A DNA stretch of 64,000 nt from RI-153 sp963752935 (GTDB lineage: Bacteria > Chloroflexota > Anaerolineae > Caldilineales > Caldilineaceae): NCBI GenBank assembly GCA_963752935.1, contig CAVWAL010000001.1, forward strand, positions 124,001 to 188,000, in the 5' to 3' direction. Position numbers and translations under genes: made by a program. Of the stretch, positions 1 to 9,015 are shown piece after piece. The notes beneath the pieces are model-generated. The model did not search any database. It saw only the letters and a program-made list of their open reading frames with translations, and was not told where the DNA came from. The stretch's first letter is position 1; each line of letters starts with the position of its first letter.

Positions 1-2
1 AG

Positions 3-149
3 AGCGTGACCGTCCACGCTGAAACAACCGCAGTTGACCGGCCACACGTCGCAGTGCAACTTGCACCGGGATGCGGAAGCCGGTTGACGATCAAAACCAG
101 ACGCTACGCCAACCGGCCAACCTTTGCCTTCCCGTGGAGCCTTGCTTAG
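3..149 (+). CDS. C-terminal end of a gene cut by the window edge
   Basis: One frame stays open from the left edge to a TAG at 147-149, giving about 48 residues that end in FAFPWSLA. The reading is codon-like and basic (TIKTRRYANRPT), so it is probably the tail of a real protein whose start lies outside the window. The piece is too short to name a family. The neighbours act on sugars, so a carbohydrate-active protein is a reasonable guess, but only a guess. Confidence 0.45.
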   Translation, partial: SVTVHAETTAVDRPHVAVQLAPGCGSRLTIKTRRYANRPTFAFPWSLA

Positions 150-161
150 GCTGCAACCCAA

Positions 162-190
162 GTAGGGACCGGCCTCCGTGCCGGTCCGTT
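162..190 (+). repeat. REP-like hairpin unit (GTAGGG family)
   Basis: The unit starts GTAGGG and folds into a stem GGACCGGC / GCCGGTCC around the loop CTCCGT. The same 29 bases occur as an exact reverse complement at 7711-7739. It sits between the truncated upstream gene and the first dehydrogenase and may also serve as a terminator for the former. Confidence 0.7.
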
Positions 191-278
191 TCGGCTTGCT
201 CAATAGACAATCCACCGGGCTGCGGCAATCACAGAACATCGTAACGTCGACGCCATCTTACCCCAAGGAGAGGACGCA

Positions 279-1352
279 ATGAAGACCTACCGCACCGCTG
301 TGATTGGCTGTAGCCGCATGGGCGGTTTCATCGACAACGAAGTGGCCGATTCACCCTACATCGTCTTGCCCTATTCCCACGCCGCCGGTTTCACCGCTTG
401 CGAACGCACCGAACTGGTCGCCTGTGCCGACCTGCGCACAGACGTCATGGCCGAGTTTGGGCGCCGCTACAACATCCCGCCCCAACGGCAGTACACCGAC
501 TATCGCGAGATGATCGCCCGCGAGAATCTTGACATCGTCAGTGTCGCCACGCAGCCCGAACCACGCGCCCAGATCGTGATCTACTGCGCAGAGAACGGGA
601 TCAAGGCCATCTATGCCGAGAAAGCCTTTGCCGCTTCAATGGAGCAGGCCGATGCCATGGTCAAGGCGCTGGAAGACAACGGCGTCGTGCTCAATCTGGG
701 CACCAACCGGCGCTGGTCTCCCCGCTACGATCACATGAAGGCCATCCTCGACAGTGGCGAACTGGGCGATCTGCAACACCTGATCCTCTACAACAACGGC
801 ACCCTCTTCAACACCGGCAGCCATTTTCTTGACCTGATCCTGCGTCTAAACAACGATCAACCGGGGCAGTGGGTGCAGGGAAATCTGCTGGGCGATGACG
901 CCGTTCTCTTTGACGGCGACATCCTCACCGCCGATCCGCGCGGCGAGGGCATGATCCAGTTTGCCAACGGTGTCAAAGCCTACGTCATGCTCACCAACCG
1001 TCCATCCGAATTCGAGGCGGTCTGTAGCGGCGGCACGCTCACCGCCTTCAACGACGCCAACGAATGGCAGATGCGTAAACCCATCCCTGGCGGGCGGCAC
1101 TATGAGATCGTGCCCGTGCCGCAGGTGCCGCTGGTCAGCACAACCTTGCGTCTGATCGAGGATTTGGTCCATGCTCTGGATACTGGCGAGCCGCCGATTG
1201 GCGGCGCCCGCATCGCTCACCTGGGCAACGAATTGATCTTCGGCTTCATCGAGTCTCACCGGCAGGGCGGCGCCCGCGTCAACCTGCCTCTAGAAAAGCG
1301 CAACACGCGGCTGGCCAGCAATCACGGCGCACGACAGCCGAAATTCGCATAG
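279..1352 (+). CDS. Gfo/Idh/MocA family oxidoreductase
   Basis: Predicted cytoplasmic NAD(P)-dependent sugar or inositol dehydrogenase of 357 residues, the usual length. The N-terminal Rossmann fold shows VIGCSRMGG near residue 8; the family's EKP motif reads AEKAF at 113-117, so the catalytic-type Lys115 is kept but the proline is replaced. A GTNRRWSPRY stretch and GSHFLDL follow in the substrate domain. The ATG has AAGGAGAGG upstream. It is followed after 34 bases by a paralogue and then by a GH39-type glycosidase, so the three probably form an operon that oxidises a sugar released by the glycosidase. The substrate is unknown. Confidence 0.9.
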   Translation: MKTYRTAVIGCSRMGGFIDNEVADSPYIVLPYSHAAGFTACERTELVACADLRTDVMAEFGRRYNIPPQRQYTDYREMIARENLDIVSVATQPEPRAQIVIYCAENGIKAIYAEKAFAASMEQADAMVKALEDNGVVLNLGTNRRWSPRYDHMKAILDSGELGDLQHLILYNNGTLFNTGSHFLDLILRLNNDQPGQWVQGNLLGDDAVLFDGDILTADPRGEGMIQFANGVKAYVMLTNRPSEFEAVCSGGTLTAFNDANEWQMRKPIPGGRHYEIVPVPQVPLVSTTLRLIEDLVHALDTGEPPIGGARIAHLGNELIFGFIESHRQGGARVNLPLEKRNTRLASNHGARQPKFA

Positions 1353-1386
1353 ATACTTCCTTCCCCATCCCCAGAAAGGATCACGC

Positions 1387-2418
1387 ATGACCAGCAAAAC
1401 CTACCGCGTCGCCATCATAGGCCTGGGGCGCATGGGCAGCACGATCGACGACGAATTGCCTGCGGGTTCGCCGCCTTACTCGATTGCCGCTGCTTGCCAG
1501 GCCAGTTCACACCTGCAAATTGTGGCCGGGGCCGACACCGACGCCGACAAACGCGCCGCCTTTGCCCAGCGTTGGGGCGTCCCCGCCGTCTATGCAGACT
1601 ATGTCGAGATGATCCGGCAGGAAAAGCCCGATCTGGTTGCCATCTGCACGCGCGGTCATTTGCACGCCGAGATGGCTGCCCGTGTGGCCGAGGAAGGCGT
1701 CAAGCTGATCTTCTGTGAGAAGGCGATCGCCTGCTCTCTAGACGAGGCTGACGCCGTGCTCAAGGCCGTGCAGAGCAATGGCGCGCTCTTCAATACCGGC
1801 GTGCTGCGCCGCTTTAATCGGCGCTACCATCACGCCCGCGATCTTATCCGCGGCGGCGAGATCGGCACGCCGCTGGCCGCCGTCCACTACGCCCGAACCA
1901 ACCTGCTGCACGGGCACATCCACTCATTGGATACGCTGAGCTTTCTGCTCGATGACCCCAAAGTGGAGAGTGTTTGGGGCGAGCTGACGTCCATCGATCA
2001 TCGGATTCCGGACAACCGCCTCGATGAGGATCCGTATGGCATCTTTCACGTGCGCTATACCAATGGCATCACCGCCACTACCGTCCCTGCCGGCAATTGG
2101 GAGTTCGAGGTGATCGGCGATAAGGGCAGCGTGCGCGTCCTCAACAATGGCGAGTCTGTGCAGTTGCGCCAATCCACGCCCGATAGCAAACGCAACTTCG
2201 TCGAGGTCGCCATTGAGCAGCAACCTGACTACAGCCCCACCCAGTCCTGTCTGGAAGACCTGATCTTCGCCCACGAGGAAGGGCGCGATCCGCTGGGGCA
2301 TGTCGATGTGACACACCACATCACCGAGACCTGCATCGCCATCGCCGAAAGCCACCGGCAGGGGCAGCGGGTCACCTTGCCCTTGCAGAACCGGTCAATG
2401 TACATTTTCCATCGCTAG
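1387..2418 (+). CDS. Gfo/Idh/MocA family oxidoreductase
   Basis: Second dehydrogenase of the pair, 343 residues, predicted NAD(P)-dependent and cytoplasmic. Rossmann motif IIGLGRMGS lies at about residues 10-18 and CEKAI at 110-114, again keeping Lys112 but with alanine in place of the EKP proline, as in its upstream paralogue. RRFNRRYHHAR and GHIHSLDTLS mark the C-terminal substrate domain. A GAAAGGA sequence precedes the ATG. Sharing the EKA variant and being adjacent suggests the two act on the same or successive substrates, or form a heteromer; this is inference. Confidence 0.9.
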   Translation: MTSKTYRVAIIGLGRMGSTIDDELPAGSPPYSIAAACQASSHLQIVAGADTDADKRAAFAQRWGVPAVYADYVEMIRQEKPDLVAICTRGHLHAEMAARVAEEGVKLIFCEKAIACSLDEADAVLKAVQSNGALFNTGVLRRFNRRYHHARDLIRGGEIGTPLAAVHYARTNLLHGHIHSLDTLSFLLDDPKVESVWGELTSIDHRIPDNRLDEDPYGIFHVRYTNGITATTVPAGNWEFEVIGDKGSVRVLNNGESVQLRQSTPDSKRNFVEVAIEQQPDYSPTQSCLEDLIFAHEEGRDPLGHVDVTHHITETCIAIAESHRQGQRVTLPLQNRSMYIFHR

Positions 2419-2506
2419 TACATTTTGGCGTAAATACCACGGCGGAAATTCGGCATCTCAACCTCTAGTAGAAACTGTCGGTGAATTTCCGCCGGGATTT
2501 ACTAGC
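2414..2506 (+). terminator. Long hairpin overlapping the stop codon
   Basis: Outer arms GCTAGTA (2414-2420) and TACTAGC (2500-2506) enclose an inner 12-bp stem, CGGCGGAAATTC (2440-2451) with GAATTTCCGCCG (2483-2494). It begins at the stop codon of the upstream dehydrogenase and has no clear U-tract, so it may act as an attenuator or mRNA 3' stabiliser before the glycosidase gene. Confidence 0.45.
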
Positions 2507-2565
2507 AGGTTGCAGCGAAGCCGTCCAATCCCTGGTCACAAATTCCACATCGCAAGGAATCACCC

Positions 2566-4212
2566 ATGCCCACTGATCCCGCCCGTATCCACGTCAATGC
2601 CGCCGATTGGACCGGCCCACTGCCGCACAATTGGACGTACATCGGCTACGACGAAATTAACTATACATACACGCCTGAAGGCCAGGCGCTACTCCACAAG
2701 TTCGGTCAGATGCAGGAACAGCCCACCTATGTGCGCGCCCATCACTTGCTCTGCACCGGCAATTGCCACGCCTTCTACAAGTGGGGATCGACCAATGCCT
2801 ATCTCGAAGACGACGCCGGCAATCCCCTCTACGATTGGACCTTCGTCGATCTGATCTTCGATACGCTCTTACAGCACGGCTGCAAACCCTTCGTCGAATT
2901 GGGTTTCATGCCCCAACACCTGGCCGACCCCGCGCACTACGACATCTCCGCGGATCGCAACTACCGCGCCTATCGCGACTATGGCTGGGCCTGCCCGCCC
3001 AAGGACTACCGCAAGTGGAGCGATCTGATCGAAGCCCTGGTGCGCCACTGCCGGGATCGCTATGGTCTGGCCGAAATCCGCACCTGGTATTGGGAATTGT
3101 GGAATGAACCCGATCTGGATTATTACTGGAAGGGCACGCTGGAGGAGTTCAACAAGCTTTACGATTACACCGCAGCCGCCGTCAAGGCGGCCTGCCCTGA
3201 CGCGCGCGTCGGTGGGCCGGGCACAACCAACCCTGCACCGGGAAGTAAGGCCGCCGACTATCTGGATCGCTTCCTGGCGCACTGTGCCGGGGGAGAAAAT
3301 GCCTGCACCGGTGGCGTGGGCGCCCCACTCGATTTCGTCACCTTCCATGTCAAAGGAGGCGGCTATCGCGCCGATCCGCTGCATAAAGAGCAAGCGCCGC
3401 CCTCAACGGATCGGATCCTCAGCCACGTGCGCCACGGCCACGAGATCATCAGCCGCTACCCCGGGTACGCCGATCTTGAGTGCATCCTCTCAGAGATCGA
3501 CCCCGATGGCTGGGCCGGCGGTGGCGCCTGGGACAACGCCAATCTCAACTTCCGCAACACCGAGTACTACCCCAGCTTTGTGGCGTCGTCTTTTAACCAG
3601 GTGAGCCGCTATGCCCGCCACCACGGTTGGGACCTGCGTTTGCTGACCTGGGCCTTCCTCTTTGTGGGTGAACGTTGTTTCGAGGGCACGCGTACCTTTT
3701 CGACGCAGGGCATCGACAAGCCGATCCTCAACCTCTTTCGCCTGTACGCCAAAATGGGCAGCCGTGAACTTGCCTTCGAGAGCAGCGCCGCCCGCGATCC
3801 CCTGAGCGAGGATGCTGCACACGGCGCCGACGATCTCTCCGGCTTCGCCACCCTGGCTGCCGACGATCAGATCGCCGTCCTCATCTACAACCACCGCCAG
3901 GATTGGTCCGCCGCTGCGCCGCAGCCCGTCGATCTGGTGGTGGACAATCTACCTTTCACCGCTGAATCGGTACGGCTGATCCACTACCGCATTGATGCCA
4001 CACACAGCAACGGCTACACCGAATGGGTGCGCCAGGGCCGACCGATGTATCCGGCGCCGGGCCAATACACGGCCATCCAATCTCGAGCCGGGCTCGAGAT
4101 GATCGAACCGCCGCGATCCCAGCCGCTCCTCGACGGCAAGCTGAAGGTATCCTTTTCCTTGCCCGCGCATGCGATCTCCTTGTTGCTGATCGAGCCGGAG
4201 CAGAAAGGCTGA
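2566..4212 (+). CDS. GH39-type glycoside hydrolase (beta-xylosidase-like)
   Basis: 548-residue protein resembling clan A glycosidases of the GH39 beta-xylosidase type. The predicted acid/base is Glu181 in WNEPD and the predicted nucleophile Glu310 in LSEIDPDG; the spacing of about 130 residues fits a (beta/alpha)8 retaining enzyme. No signal peptide is visible, so it probably works on short oligosaccharides inside the cell. AAGGAA precedes the ATG. A C-terminal beta-rich part (about residue 430 on) ends ISLLLIEPEQKG, typical of GH39 accessory sandwiches. Its place behind two Gfo/Idh/MocA genes suggests that the freed sugar is oxidised next. Xylose specificity is not proven. Confidence 0.82.
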   Translation: MPTDPARIHVNAADWTGPLPHNWTYIGYDEINYTYTPEGQALLHKFGQMQEQPTYVRAHHLLCTGNCHAFYKWGSTNAYLEDDAGNPLYDWTFVDLIFDTLLQHGCKPFVELGFMPQHLADPAHYDISADRNYRAYRDYGWACPPKDYRKWSDLIEALVRHCRDRYGLAEIRTWYWELWNEPDLDYYWKGTLEEFNKLYDYTAAAVKAACPDARVGGPGTTNPAPGSKAADYLDRFLAHCAGGENACTGGVGAPLDFVTFHVKGGGYRADPLHKEQAPPSTDRILSHVRHGHEIISRYPGYADLECILSEIDPDGWAGGGAWDNANLNFRNTEYYPSFVASSFNQVSRYARHHGWDLRLLTWAFLFVGERCFEGTRTFSTQGIDKPILNLFRLYAKMGSRELAFESSAARDPLSEDAAHGADDLSGFATLAADDQIAVLIYNHRQDWSAAAPQPVDLVVDNLPFTAESVRLIHYRIDATHSNGYTEWVRQGRPMYPAPGQYTAIQSRAGLEMIEPPRSQPLLDGKLKVSFSLPAHAISLLLIEPEQKG

Positions 4213-4253
4213 CGCCACATCTGAGTGTTCTGCTACAGACACCAGATAAGGAG

Positions 4254-4303
4254 TCAATGTGATTAAGTTAAGGGATTCGAATCCCTTAACTTAATCACAT
4301 TGA
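4254..4303. other. Perfect 50-bp loopless palindrome
   Basis: Both strands read the same over 50 bases centred on TTCGAA at 4276-4281; the arms contain GTGATTAAGTTAAGGGA. It is much more AT-rich than its surroundings and lies between the glycosidase stop and the kinase gene. It could be a strong terminator, a protein-binding site or a cruciform. The flanks do not continue the symmetry apart from a short GAGTC/GACTC. Confidence 0.8.
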
Positions 4304-4454
4304 GATGGGACTCACTGCTGCGCCCTGCAATTTGAAGATGGACATTACGCAAATAGGGCAAAATGATGGATACCCCGTCTTGATGGGCGAAGGTAAACTG
4401 AACGTAGTCTGGATGCCATAGGCAAGTTGCCTCGTTGGAAAGGGTCCTACACCA

Positions 4455-6743
4455 TTGGACACTCGTCGTCCATTTTTGGGTTTTATGCTCATCACCCCGC
4501 TGAACTTTCTAATCGGCTATTCGCTCTTTGCCCTCCTGTTTTGCACAAGCCTGGTTCTGTTCAACGGCCCCACTTTTTTGCTCTTGTGGCTGGTTCCGCC
4601 GATTTTGGTTGCCGCGCATTACACACCCCGTCGTTACTACATCGGGGCCCAGGTGATCCTGATCGTGCTCACGAGTTGGGTCTTCGTTGCGACTGCTACC
4701 GACTTGGGGACGGCGCTGTTTGTACTGCTGTCAATCCTGGTGTTTGTCTCTATGACGGCCGAGGTGATCTATCGGCTTTCTGAAGCACAACGCACGCTGT
4801 TGACCCGGTTGCACGCCAGCGAACGGTGGCTAAATTCGATCTTTGCGGAAGCGCCCATCGGTATCGAACTTTTTGATGGTGAGGGCCAATTACTAGATGT
4901 CAATCAGGCAGGGCTTACCATTTTTGGTGTATCCAGTGTAGATCAGGTCAAAGGCTTCCAACTTTTCGAAGATCCGAATGTCACGGCGGCCGTCAAGGAG
5001 CGTTTGCAGCGCGGCGAGACGGTGCACTATACCAATTCGTTTGACTTTACCCTGATCAAAGAGGCGCAACTCTACGAAACGGTGCGCGATGGCGTTGCCG
5101 AATTGGATGTGCTGATCACGCCGTTGGGCACCAAGAAGAGTGCTGCGCCCACCGGCTATCTGGTTCTCACTCACGAGATCACAGAGCAGGTCCGCCAAAA
5201 GCAGGCGTTGCAAGAGAGTGAATCCAAACTGCGCGCTATTTTCAATGCCAGCCAGGATGGCATCATCCTCACCGACGAGGATGGCCGTATCATTGAGTTC
5301 AACCAGGGCATGCAACGGCTGACAGGCTGGCAGAGTGAAGAGGTCGTGGGCACGATGCTTTGGGACTTCCAGGATCGTCTGTTGCCCGACTCTTTTCGAT
5401 CGCCGTCCAGGCTTGAATACTTTCAACAAATAGTCGTGTCGAGCCTTCAAAATGGCAAAGCGCCGGCATCAGGCGAGACGGTTGAGGCACCCTTTCAACA
5501 TCGTGACGGGTCACAACGGATGGTTGAGCAACAATCATTTGTGATACAGACGGATCGAGGGTTCCAGATCGGCAGTATCTGTCGCGATATCAGCGAACGA
5601 CACCGTGCCGCCGCTGCCCTGCGTACCAGCGAAGCCCGCTATCGCATGCTGGCTGAGATGTCGTCTGATTCATTCTCTATCGTGCGTGCCGTGGAAGATG
5701 GACTGTGGCAGGTGGAGTGGTGTACCGATGATGCATTTAAGCGACTGACCGGCTACATGCGCAGTGAACTCGACACAGACGTCTGTCACCTTGAGCGGCT
5801 GACTCTGCCCGAAGATCGGGATCGGGCCTACCTGGATTCCAGCCCGGCGATCGGCATCGTCCGTCAGGAATTTCGCATCCGCACCAAAGAGGGCCAGATC
5901 CGCTGGCTGCGACAGCGCTACCGCTTCGAACACGATCCATCCACCGGGCAGCCAACCGTTCTCTATACGGCCGTGGAGGATGTGACCGATCTCAAGGAAG
6001 TGGAAAAGGAGGCACTGGCCTTTCATCTGGAAAAGGAACAGACGCGCATCCTTACCAATTTTATACAGGCCGCCTCGCACGAATTCCGTACACCGCTCTC
6101 CGTCATCCAACTCAATCTTCATCTGTTGCAGCGGCTCAGCGAGAACACAGTTCAGCAGCGACGGCTGGGGCAAGTGGCCGAGCAGGTGAAAACAATCAGC
6201 GCCCTGGTGGACGCGCTCCTCACCCTGTCCACATTGGACAGTGACGCTCGCATCTCCTTCCAGCCGTTGAACCTGGTCGCCTTGCTTGCCGATCTGGCGA
6301 ATCAAAGACAAGAGGATGCCCAGGCGCGCGGGGTGACGCTTCATGTCAATGTGTCGCCTGATTTGCCCGACGTAGAGGGATCTGCGCAGTACCTGTCCAT
6401 GGCGATTCAAGCGCTCCTCGACAACGCCATCCGCTATACGCCCGCCGGTGGCACTGTTTCTGTACACATCTCCCACGCAGACAATTTGCTCGTGCTTGCT
6501 TTTGAGGACAGCGGCAGTGGAATTGAACCGGACATCCTGTCGCTCATCTTTGATCGGTTCTATCGTCTCGATCATGCCCATTCCACCCACGGCTTTGGCC
6601 TTGGCCTCTCCATTGCCCAGAAGGTGGCGGAAAGGCACAACGGCGCCATCACCGTCGAGAGTGGCGTTGGGGTCGGCAGCACGTTCAGATTGCATCTGCC
6701 TCTCAGGCCGGGGGCGGCCGTGGATGCGCCTGGCGCGCAGTAG
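4455..6743 (+). CDS. Membrane sensor histidine kinase with three PAS domains
   Basis: 762 residues. Residues 1-107 contain about four hydrophobic segments, then three PAS-like domains (roughly 120-250, 255-390 and 395-515), a HisKA dimerisation domain with the phospho-acceptor His542 in AASHEFRTPL, and a HATPase_c domain with N (LDNAIRYTPAGG), G1 (FEDSGSGI) and G2 (GFGLGLSIA) boxes. The TTG start has GGAAAGGG about 11 bases upstream; an ATG 10 codons later (4485) is an alternative. No response regulator gene is adjacent; the nearest receivers are at 15.4-17.8 kb. It may sense a small molecule or redox state; the signal is unknown. Confidence 0.9.
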   Translation: MDTRRPFLGFMLITPLNFLIGYSLFALLFCTSLVLFNGPTFLLLWLVPPILVAAHYTPRRYYIGAQVILIVLTSWVFVATATDLGTALFVLLSILVFVSMTAEVIYRLSEAQRTLLTRLHASERWLNSIFAEAPIGIELFDGEGQLLDVNQAGLTIFGVSSVDQVKGFQLFEDPNVTAAVKERLQRGETVHYTNSFDFTLIKEAQLYETVRDGVAELDVLITPLGTKKSAAPTGYLVLTHEITEQVRQKQALQESESKLRAIFNASQDGIILTDEDGRIIEFNQGMQRLTGWQSEEVVGTMLWDFQDRLLPDSFRSPSRLEYFQQIVVSSLQNGKAPASGETVEAPFQHRDGSQRMVEQQSFVIQTDRGFQIGSICRDISERHRAAAALRTSEARYRMLAEMSSDSFSIVRAVEDGLWQVEWCTDDAFKRLTGYMRSELDTDVCHLERLTLPEDRDRAYLDSSPAIGIVRQEFRIRTKEGQIRWLRQRYRFEHDPSTGQPTVLYTAVEDVTDLKEVEKEALAFHLEKEQTRILTNFIQAASHEFRTPLSVIQLNLHLLQRLSENTVQQRRLGQVAEQVKTISALVDALLTLSTLDSDARISFQPLNLVALLADLANQRQEDAQARGVTLHVNVSPDLPDVEGSAQYLSMAIQALLDNAIRYTPAGGTVSVHISHADNLLVLAFEDSGSGIEPDILSLIFDRFYRLDHAHSTHGFGLGLSIAQKVAERHNGAITVESGVGVGSTFRLHLPLRPGAAVDAPGAQ

Positions 6744-6752
6744 GTGCTCGCC

Positions 6753-7556
6753 TCAATTCCCTTCCAGCGGCCTGGCTTCGTACGGTTCCCGGCTGATCAA
6801 TTGGGCGGTCATCCCCCCATCTGCATAGAAATTGCTGCCGGTTATGGATCGGCTGCGCTCTGAAAGCAGGAATGCCGCCAACTCGCCGATCTCGTCTGGT
6901 TCAATCACGCGACCGATAGGGATGTTGGACTGCCAATAGGCCAGGCATTCCTGTGCGCTGGGTGCTGCATCTTGAATGTCCTGCCAGATTTGAGTGTTGA
7001 GCAGGCCGGGCGAAATGGCGTTGACCCGAATCCCGTGCGGCGCCATCTCCACGGCGATGCTGCGCCCCATGCCCACGACCCCGGCCTTGGCGGCATCATA
7101 CGGGCCGGCGCCGGGCAGCGCCGCCCGGGCGTGGACGCTGGCAATGTTGATGATGCTGCCACCCGACGGAGCCTGGACCAACATTTGGCGGCATACCATC
7201 TGCGTCAGGAAGAAGACCGCACGCAGATCGACGCTGATCACGCGATTCCACTCCTCGGCGGTGGTCTGCAGAAACGGTTTGGCAAAGTTGACGCCGGCGT
7301 TGTTCACCAATCCGTCGATTCGCCCGAAGCGTTCCACTGTTTGCGCCACCAGATCGGCCAGTTGGCCGTCCTCACGAACGTCACAGCGGATGGCGGCGGC
7401 CTCCGTTGCTAACGACGAGGCCACTTGCTGCGCCGCCTCGTCTCGAACGTCCGACACGACAACGCTGGCCCCTTCCTGGCTACAGACCCGGGCGATGCCC
7501 GCGCCAAGTCCGCCCCCGGCGCCGGTGATGATGATCACTTTGTTTTTTAGCAGCAT
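6753..7556 (-). CDS. SDR family oxidoreductase
   Basis: 267-residue short-chain dehydrogenase/reductase. The cofactor motif TGAGGGLGAG, the NNAG motif (VNNAGVNF) and the catalytic YDAAK are all present, so it should be an active NAD(P)-dependent alcohol, ketone or sugar dehydrogenase. I chose the ATG at 7556 because the protein then begins MLLKNKVIIITG; AGAGAGG lies upstream. It converges on the kinase gene with a nine-base gap, and neither has a visible terminator there. The sugar-oxidising genes nearby suggest a sugar alcohol or keto-sugar as substrate. Confidence 0.9.
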   Translation of the reverse strand: MLLKNKVIIITGAGGGLGAGIARVCSQEGASVVVSDVRDEAAQQVASSLATEAAAIRCDVREDGQLADLVAQTVERFGRIDGLVNNAGVNFAKPFLQTTAEEWNRVISVDLRAVFFLTQMVCRQMLVQAPSGGSIINIASVHARAALPGAGPYDAAKAGVVGMGRSIAVEMAPHGIRVNAISPGLLNTQIWQDIQDAAPSAQECLAYWQSNIPIGRVIEPDEIGELAAFLLSERSRSITGSNFYADGGMTAQLISREPYEARPLEGN

Positions 7557-7710
7557 AGGAGGTCGCCTCTCTCTGACGTTTGGGATGGATTGGGCGTGTG
7601 GCAAGAAATCATGGAGTACGGTACCATACACGGGTTTCCCTCTTCAAATCGTAACTGTGCATCGGGTGCTCCCAAGTATTTCGGTTCTGATCTTCAGGGC
7701 AGCTACGCAG

Positions 7711-7768
7711 AACGGACCGGCACGGAGGCCGGTCCCTACACGTAGGGATGGACCTCCGTGTCCATCCG
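7711..7768. repeat. REPIN-like pair of inverted GTAGGG hairpins
   Basis: Two units of the same family face away from each other. The unit at 7711-7739 is the exact reverse complement of 162-190; the second, 7742-7768, reads GTAGGG followed by the stem GGATGGAC / GTCCATCC around the same CTCCGT loop. The stem changes in the second unit are compensated on both sides, so the fold and not the sequence is conserved. It lies between the divergent SDR and dehydrogenase genes. Confidence 0.7.
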
Positions 7769-7896
7769 CTGTGGCTTCCCGGAAGATATGGCCCACCTAA
7801 TAATATGGGACACACCCCTGCGCACCTGAATGGTGACTTTTAATCTATCGCATCTTCACCTTCTCCAATCTTCACCGCGTACCGGGAGGACGATCT

Positions 7897-8994
7897 ATGA
7901 CGATCTATCGAGCCGGACTTGTCGGCTGTGGCCGCATCGGCACCTTATGGGAGACCGATCCGCCGACCCCATTGACCCATGCCGGGGCCATTGTCCTTTG
8001 TCCACGTGCCGAACTGGTGGCCGGGTCCAGCCGCGGCTCTGAGCATTTGCAGCACTTTGGTCGCCAATGGAACATCGACGCGCTCTACCTGGACTACCGA
8101 CAAATGTTGGCAAAAGAGCGTCTCGACATCGTGTGCATCGCTACCCATCCAGGGCTGCACCGGCCAATTGTGGAGGCGGCTGTGGCGGCGGGCGCTCGTG
8201 GGATTTTTTGTGAGAAACCGTTGGCCCTTACCCTTGAAGACGCCGACGCCATCGTAGATGCCTGTCGCCGTGCCGGCTGCATCTTGTCGGTTAATCACTC
8301 GCGGCGCTGGAACCCCGTCTTCCTCAAGGCCAAGGAGATGCTGGATCAAGGGCTGATCGGCGAGTTGATCTCGATGTTGGGCATCTGCCAGGGTGTCAAG
8401 CCCTTCCCAGCCTGGACCGCCGACGAGGAAGGACCGCTGATCCACGATGCCGTGCATAGCTTTGATCTCTTCCGCCTCTATGCGGGGGATGTCTCCAGTG
8501 TGCTGGGCACAGCGCATCGCCGCACACATCCCTTCCGCGTCGAGGACATCAGCGACGCCATCTTCACCTTCAAGAACGGCGTCAGTGCGGTGTCTATGGT
8601 CAACGAACTGACGCGCTACGCCCGTTTTGGCATCGAACTCCAGGGGACGGAAGGGGTGATCCGGCTTGAATACGGCGCAAATCAATGGTGGCTGGCCGTC
8701 GATCGCACGGATCGCCTTAACGAACCAGACCCACGCATCGAATGGTATCGTCTGCTGCCACAGCCATACCCCGACACCCCGTCGGTTAGTTCAATCCAAC
8801 TGGCCATCGAAGAATTGGTCGACTGTATCGATACCGGCGGCAGGCCGGCCTCCACCGGCGAGGACGGCATCGCCTCGCTGGAAATGGTCATGGGCATCTA
8901 CGAATCGCAGCGGCGCGGCAACGTCCCCGTTTCGCTGCCCCTGTCCGAGCGTTCGTCGCAACTGGCGATGCTGCGCCGGGAAGGTCACTTCTAA
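7897..8994 (+). CDS. Gfo/Idh/MocA family oxidoreductase
   Basis: 365 residues, NAD(P)-dependent sugar dehydrogenase family. LVGCGRIG marks the dinucleotide fold and CEKPL at 105-109 is a complete EKP motif (Lys107), unlike the EKA form in the first two paralogues. NHSRRWNP and DAVHSFDLFR are in the substrate domain. GGGAGG precedes the ATG. A class III aminotransferase gene follows after 21 bases, so the pair could oxidise a sugar hydroxyl to a ketone and then transaminate it, as in amino-sugar or aminocyclitol pathways; this order is inference from the families. Confidence 0.9.
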   Translation: MTIYRAGLVGCGRIGTLWETDPPTPLTHAGAIVLCPRAELVAGSSRGSEHLQHFGRQWNIDALYLDYRQMLAKERLDIVCIATHPGLHRPIVEAAVAAGARGIFCEKPLALTLEDADAIVDACRRAGCILSVNHSRRWNPVFLKAKEMLDQGLIGELISMLGICQGVKPFPAWTADEEGPLIHDAVHSFDLFRLYAGDVSSVLGTAHRRTHPFRVEDISDAIFTFKNGVSAVSMVNELTRYARFGIELQGTEGVIRLEYGANQWWLAVDRTDRLNEPDPRIEWYRLLPQPYPDTPSVSSIQLAIEELVDCIDTGGRPASTGEDGIASLEMVMGIYESQRRGNVPVSLPLSERSSQLAMLRREGHF

Positions 8995-9015
8995 GATCGC
9001 ATAAGGAGTTATCCA

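Noticed and set aside
4271..4290. GGGATTCGAATCCC looks like a tRNA T-arm
   Set aside because: In a tRNA the base pair closing the T-loop is G53-C61; here the position before TTCGAAT is A. No anticodon or D-arm is near, and the symmetry is fully explained by the palindrome.
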